In this document: positions 6,845-9,099 of the stretch, one piece after another
How positions within the stretch are numbered: position 1 is the first letter of the stretch
How the letters are laid out: each line of letters starts with the position of its first letter
Origin: Candidatus Martarchaeota archaeon
GTDB lineage: Archaea; Micrarchaeota; Micrarchaeia; Micrarchaeales; Micrarchaeaceae
Assembly (NCBI GenBank): GCA_023474385.1
Contig: JAMCYB010000007.1
Location: 1 to 9,099 of the forward strand
Direction of reading: 5' to 3'
DNA: 9,099 nt
Program-made: the position numbers and the translations under genes
Notes under the pieces: model-generated
What the model was told of the DNA's origin: nothing
Seen by the model: the letters and a program-made list of their open reading frames with translations, nothing else
The model's database searches: none

Positions 6845-7546
6845 ATGGTCAAGATTAGCATTATAGTACCGGCCTTGAACGAAGGCAAGTACATAAAGAA
6901 TACACTGGAGTCGCTCTCTAAGCAGAGCTTCAGCGACTTTGAAGTGATAGTGGTAGACGGGGGCAGCACTGACGGCACATGCAGAGTGGCGCAGAACTAT
7001 GCAAGGATAGTCAAACAGTCAAAGAAGGGCATAAGCCTGGCGCGCAACACAGGCGCTGCGCACGCGAAAGGCGAAATACTGTTCTTCACCGATGCCGATA
7101 CCGTAATAGGCAAAGACACATTGCGCAGCATCTACAACCTTTTCAGAGATAAGAGCGTAGCAGTCGCTACCGGCCCAATACTGCCTAAGGAAAAGGTAGG
7201 CTTAGCGGTCAGGATGCTTTATGCATTCAATTACAGGTCATTGGTGAAATTCTCAATGCTCATAGGCAAACCGTCATTCGTGGGCTCTAACATAGCAGTC
7301 AGGCGAAGCGCATTCGAGCGCATACACGGATTCAACGAGTCATACCACACATACGAAGACTGCGACATGACGATGCGTGCAGGCTGCAAAGGCCGGGCCG
7401 TATACAACGAAGAGATAAAAGTATACAGCAGCGCAAGAAGGATTGTTAAATGGGGCATTGCAAAGTACCTTGCTTTCACGATACCAAACATGCTGAATTT
7501 CTATTTCAGGGACAGCCCTTCTAAAAACTATGAGCCGATAAGGTAA
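6845..7546 (+). CDS. Family 2 glycosyltransferase
   Basis: 233-aa GT-A fold enzyme that transfers a sugar from a nucleotide-sugar donor. N-terminal nucleotide-binding motif SIIVPALNEGKYI (5-17), VDGGSTDGT (37-45), metal-binding DAD at 83-85 (FTDADTV), acceptor-side GSNIAVRR (147-154) and the catalytic-base region YEDCDMTMR (170-178) are all present and in order. There is no classical transmembrane domain. The C-terminal AKYLAFTIPNMLNFYF (206-221) is hydrophobic enough to associate with the membrane, as in small archaeal GT2 enzymes that act on lipid-linked sugars. Substrate cannot be told from sequence. Its neighbours on both sides include proteins rich in N-glycosylation sequons, which would fit envelope glycan synthesis, but they are separate transcription units. 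Length is normal for the compact form of the family. Confidence 0.93.
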   Translation: MVKISIIVPALNEGKYIKNTLESLSKQSFSDFEVIVVDGGSTDGTCRVAQNYARIVKQSKKGISLARNTGAAHAKGEILFFTDADTVIGKDTLRSIYNLFRDKSVAVATGPILPKEKVGLAVRMLYAFNYRSLVKFSMLIGKPSFVGSNIAVRRSAFERIHGFNESYHTYEDCDMTMRAGCKGRAVYNEEIKVYSSARRIVKWGIAKYLAFTIPNMLNFYFRDSPSKNYEPIR

Positions 7547-7561
7547 AACCGCCATAAAAGG

Positions 7562-7570
7562 TTATTTATA
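7562..7570 (+). promoter_or_regulatory. TATA box of the SSB gene
   Basis: TTATTTATA about 64 bases before the ATG at 7630, starting 16 bases after the glycosyltransferase stop. It predicts a start near 7592-7595 and a leader of about 36 nt containing the RBS, so SSB has its own promoter. Confidence 0.55.
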
Positions 7571-7619
7571 TTTTGCTGTCAAAAGTTTCTTTTAATAGGC
7601 AGAATCCAAATTCTACTAA

Positions 7620-7623
7620 GGTG
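7620..7623 (+). promoter_or_regulatory. Ribosome binding site of the SSB gene
   Basis: GGTG with a six-base spacer to the ATG at 7630. It fixes the start there rather than at upstream in-frame TTG or GTG codons, which would lie in the leader. Confidence 0.6.
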
Positions 7624-7629
7624 TATAAA

Positions 7630-8007
7630 ATGAAAATAAGTGAACTCAAAGCCGGAGCAAGCAACGTGACCATTCAGGCTAAAGTAGTAAAGAAAGATGA
7701 CCCGAGGGAAGTAGTTACCAAATATGGCAAGAGGCTGAGCGTTGCAAACATAACGCTTGAGGACGATTCAGGCACAATACCCATGTCATTGTGGGGCAAC
7801 GACATAAGCAAGGTCAGCGAAGGAGATACAATAGAGATAGTGAACGGGTACGTGAATGAATTCAGGGGTTCGCCGCAACTGTCCACAGGCAAGTTCGGCA
7901 AGATAAACGTGATAGAGAAGGGCAGCGGTTCTGAAGTGGAGCCCGGCGAGACAGAGGCGTACGATTCCGCGGAAGAGCTCCCTGGAGACTCAACGGAAGA
8001 CGAATAA
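7630..8007 (+). CDS. ssb: Single-OB-fold ssDNA-binding protein (crenarchaeal SSB / RPA-like)
   Basis: 125-aa protein expected to coat single-stranded DNA in replication and repair. Residues 3-97 resemble the Sulfolobus SSB OB fold: SELKAGASNVTIQAKVV, then a basic YGKRLSVANITLEDDSG, PMSLWGND with Trp55, EGDTIEIVNGYVNEFRG and SPQLSTGKFGKINVIE. Trp55 and Phe78 are candidates for base stacking. The tail (99-125) has eleven Asp/Glu and no Lys or Arg, like the acidic partner-binding tail of bacterial and crenarchaeal SSBs. It is short and lacks the Arg-Gly-rich spacer of the Sulfolobus protein. It lies between its own TATA box and a T-run/hairpin region, so it is likely monocistronic. An RPA-related or OB-fold translation protein is the alternative, less favoured because of the acidic tail. 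Confidence 0.87.
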   Translation: MKISELKAGASNVTIQAKVVKKDDPREVVTKYGKRLSVANITLEDDSGTIPMSLWGNDISKVSEGDTIEIVNGYVNEFRGSPQLSTGKFGKINVIEKGSGSEVEPGETEAYDSAEELPGDSTEDE

Positions 8008-8018
8008 ACTACCAGATC

Positions 8019-8023
8019 TTTTT
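8019..8023 (+). terminator. Oligo-T terminator candidate after SSB
   Basis: Five T residues eleven bases after the SSB stop. Archaeal RNA polymerase terminates at short T-tracts, and this is the only clear one in the convergent gap on the plus strand. It is short, so efficiency is uncertain. Confidence 0.35.
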
Positions 8024-8030
8024 AGGCAAG

Positions 8031-8053
8031 GCGGCTGGCCAAGTGCCAGTCGC
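8031..8053. other. 9-bp hairpin in the convergent SSB/DUF929 gap
   Basis: Arms 8031-8039 and 8045-8053 pair over nine positions with one G-T wobble, enclosing a five-base loop (CAAGT). It lies between two convergent genes, 24 bases after one stop and 42 bases before the other. It could be a transcript 3'-end stabiliser or bidirectional terminator aid, or part of a small RNA. No T-run immediately follows on either strand. Confidence 0.45.
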
Positions 8054-8094
8054 TCTAAACCCTTTTCCTCAAATATGCCGCATGTTCAATGCAG

Positions 8095-8940
8095 TCATAT
8101 ATCTGACTCGTAGTTCTTGACGTATGGTTCTGTGCACACGCTGGCATTGTTGTTTATTGCATGGCATATCTGCGCGGTCATGACGTCCGCAGCGCCAACT
8201 ATTCCCTGTGATATCTCAGTGCTCGGGTTCTTCAAATCACTAATTATAGTGCTCCAGTTATCGCCCCTGAGAATCAACGGCTCAGCCATCGCCCCTATCT
8301 CAACCGAGTAGTTGCCGTAATCCACCACAGGTATCGGGTAATTCGGCTTTCCCGTATATTCCTCTGAGTAGTAGACGACGACATTGTTATATTGGGACGG
8401 TACGGTCTGCAAGGGCTCATAATTGTTTATCGTGCTATTGAATATGTTCTTCGCTATCTCAAAATCCGTGAAGTTTATCACATTGCTGGAATAGTGCGAG
8501 TTGTAGAACGTGAATGTAGGCGTGTAGGGTGCATAATCGACTGCGCTAGACGTCATATAGTGCAGCTCTGTGAAGTTGCCGAAGCGCATCAGTGCCAATA
8601 TTAGGCTCCATCTAGTGACAGCGCAGAAAGGGCAGTAGTCTGCGCCTACATAGAGCACCATCGGCTTTCCATTGGCGCCTACTAGCAACTTGTTGCTATT
8701 TGTAACGAACGGAAGCGCTCCCTTTGGCCCTACTGGCACCGTACCTATACCTATGTTATCCGCAAGAGAGGCATTCTGCGCTATGCCATAAAGCTGCGAT
8801 AGCACCGCATTGCTGGTCATGACATTGTCATATCTGGCTAGCCAACTAAAGTTTTCTAAAGAATTGAAATAGTATGCAGTCGCAGCAAGAACAACTGCAG
8901 CCAATATTATCACAGCAAGGTATTTCGATCTCTTGTCCAT
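8095..8940 (-). CDS. DUF929 family membrane-anchored thioredoxin-fold protein
   Basis: 281 aa from the ATG at 8940; a TTG one codon upstream is disregarded. One N-terminal membrane segment (about 7-24) after a basic cytoplasmic MDKRSK puts the rest outside the cell. Residues 94-123 ([13 protein letters not shown] then [14 protein letters not shown]) are the hallmark of DUF929: a thioredoxin-like strand followed by the redox CPFC at 103-106. [10 protein letters not shown] at 201-210 holds the likely cis-Pro loop. A second cysteine pair, Cys259 and Cys269, sits near the C-terminus in an [12 protein letters not shown] context, as in relay or resolving pairs of DsbA/VKOR-linked proteins. Seven N-glycosylation sequons are present (Asn56, 122, 156, 168, 210, 228, 265). 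A role as an extracytoplasmic thiol oxidase or isomerase is inferred from fold and motif. Possible substrates include Cys-rich surface proteins such as the pilin-like protein in this window. It has its own promoter. Confidence 0.9.
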   Translation of the reverse strand: MDKRSKYLAVIILAAVVLAATAYYFNSLENFSWLARYDNVMTSNAVLSQLYGIAQNASLADNIGIGTVPVGPKGALPFVTNSNKLLVGANGKPMVLYVGADYCPFCAVTRWSLILALMRFGNFTELHYMTSSAVDYAPYTPTFTFYNSHYSSNVINFTDFEIAKNIFNSTINNYEPLQTVPSQYNNVVVYYSEEYTGKPNYPIPVVDYGNYSVEIGAMAEPLILRGDNWSTIISDLKNPSTEISQGIVGAADVMTAQICHAINNNASVCTEPYVKNYESDI

Positions 8941-8974
8941 CAAACCACAACTTTTTCAAAGTAGCTAAGCAATA

Positions 8975-8982
8975 CTATATAT
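8975..8982 (-). promoter_or_regulatory. TATA box of the DUF929 gene
   Basis: On the minus strand the sequence reads CGAA followed by ATATATAG, centred about 38 bases before the ATG at 8940. It predicts a start near 8952 and a very short leader of about 12 nt. The purine-rich bases before it are compatible with a BRE. Confidence 0.5.
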
Positions 8983-9052
8983 TCGAAACAAAAGGGCTAA
9001 ATACCATAGCTGATAAAGCTATACGTGATGGTTCTAAGCTACGATTAGTTAT

Positions 9053-9099
9053 GGGGTTGTAGCGTAATTTGGCAGCGCAGCAGGCTCCAGATGTTTATT
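9053..9099 (+). tRNA. trnW: tRNA-Trp (anticodon CCA), 5' half, apparently interrupted by an intron at 37/38
   Basis: Every conserved landmark of a tRNA 5' half falls in place. The acceptor 5' strand GGGGTTG is at 9053-9059, followed by T8 and A9. The D stem is GCGT/GCGC (9062-9065 with 9075-9078), and the D loop has A14, G18, G19 (9071-9072) and A21. The anticodon stem 5' strand GCAGG is at 9080-9084, followed by C32, T33, anticodon CCA (9087-9089) and G37. The bases that should be the 3' anticodon strand (expected CCTGC) instead read TGTTT and do not pair. An intron beginning right after position 37, the canonical archaeal site and a common one in tRNA-Trp, explains this. The 3' half and the intron end lie beyond the window, so the bulge-helix-bulge cannot be verified. 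Confidence 0.8.

Noticed and set aside
8874..9062. 62-codon plus-strand open frame running from the DUF929 gene into the tRNA
   Set aside because: Overlaps the DUF929 start, its promoter and the tRNA acceptor; no supporting signals.
1..9099. CRISPR arrays, insertion sequences, attachment sites, phage genes
   Set aside because: No direct-repeat array, transposase, terminal inverted repeats or integrase were found on reading either strand.

Overview
The window is archaeal. Support comes from a thermococcal/crenarchaeal-type family B DNA polymerase, a type II (archaeal/eukaryotic) methionine aminopeptidase, a crenarchaeal-style single-OB-fold SSB, an archaeal ThrRS-type editing domain, a class III-pilin-like signal, a DUF929 thiol oxidoreductase, TATA-box promoters, GGTG-type ribosome binding sites and a tRNA-Trp that appears to carry an intron just after the anticodon. 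Codon use is rich in ATA (Ile) and AGG (Arg), with GC near 50% by eye. This mix would fit a Micrarchaeota/ARMAN-like (DPANN) or other acid-habitat lineage, but the lineage is an inference.

Layout. (1) Nt 2-2078, plus strand: an ABC-2 export ATPase cut by the left window edge, its overlapping membrane permease, and 27 nt later a free-standing homologue of the archaeal threonyl-tRNA synthetase editing domain. (2) Nt 2093-5532, minus strand: polB followed by map, tightly packed and possibly translationally coupled. (3) A divergent intergenic region around 5533-5626 with a symmetric TATA element, then an 85-aa small beta-rich protein on the plus strand. (4) Nt 5914-6738, minus: a surface protein with a pilin-like N-terminus and an InlB-B-repeat-like C-terminus. 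(5) Nt 6845-7546, plus: a GT2 glycosyltransferase. (6) Nt 7630-8007, plus: SSB, with its own TATA box and RBS. (7) A hairpin in the convergent gap, then the DUF929 membrane thioredoxin-fold protein on the minus strand (8095-8940). (8) The 5' half of tRNA-Trp(CCA) at the right edge.

How they fit together. PolB and SSB belong to replication and repair. MetAP and the ThrRS-like editing domain touch translation and protein maturation. The pilin-like protein (six extracellular Cys, five sequons), the DUF929 protein (CPFC motif, seven sequons) and the GT2 enzyme could belong to a common theme of making, oxidising and glycosylating envelope proteins. They are separate transcription units, so this is only suggestive.

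The most unusual item is the free-standing ThrRS editing domain. From a remembered Pyrococcus abyssi sequence, several residues implicated in catalysis are replaced while the fold-defining motifs remain. No CRISPR array, insertion sequence or phage gene was seen.
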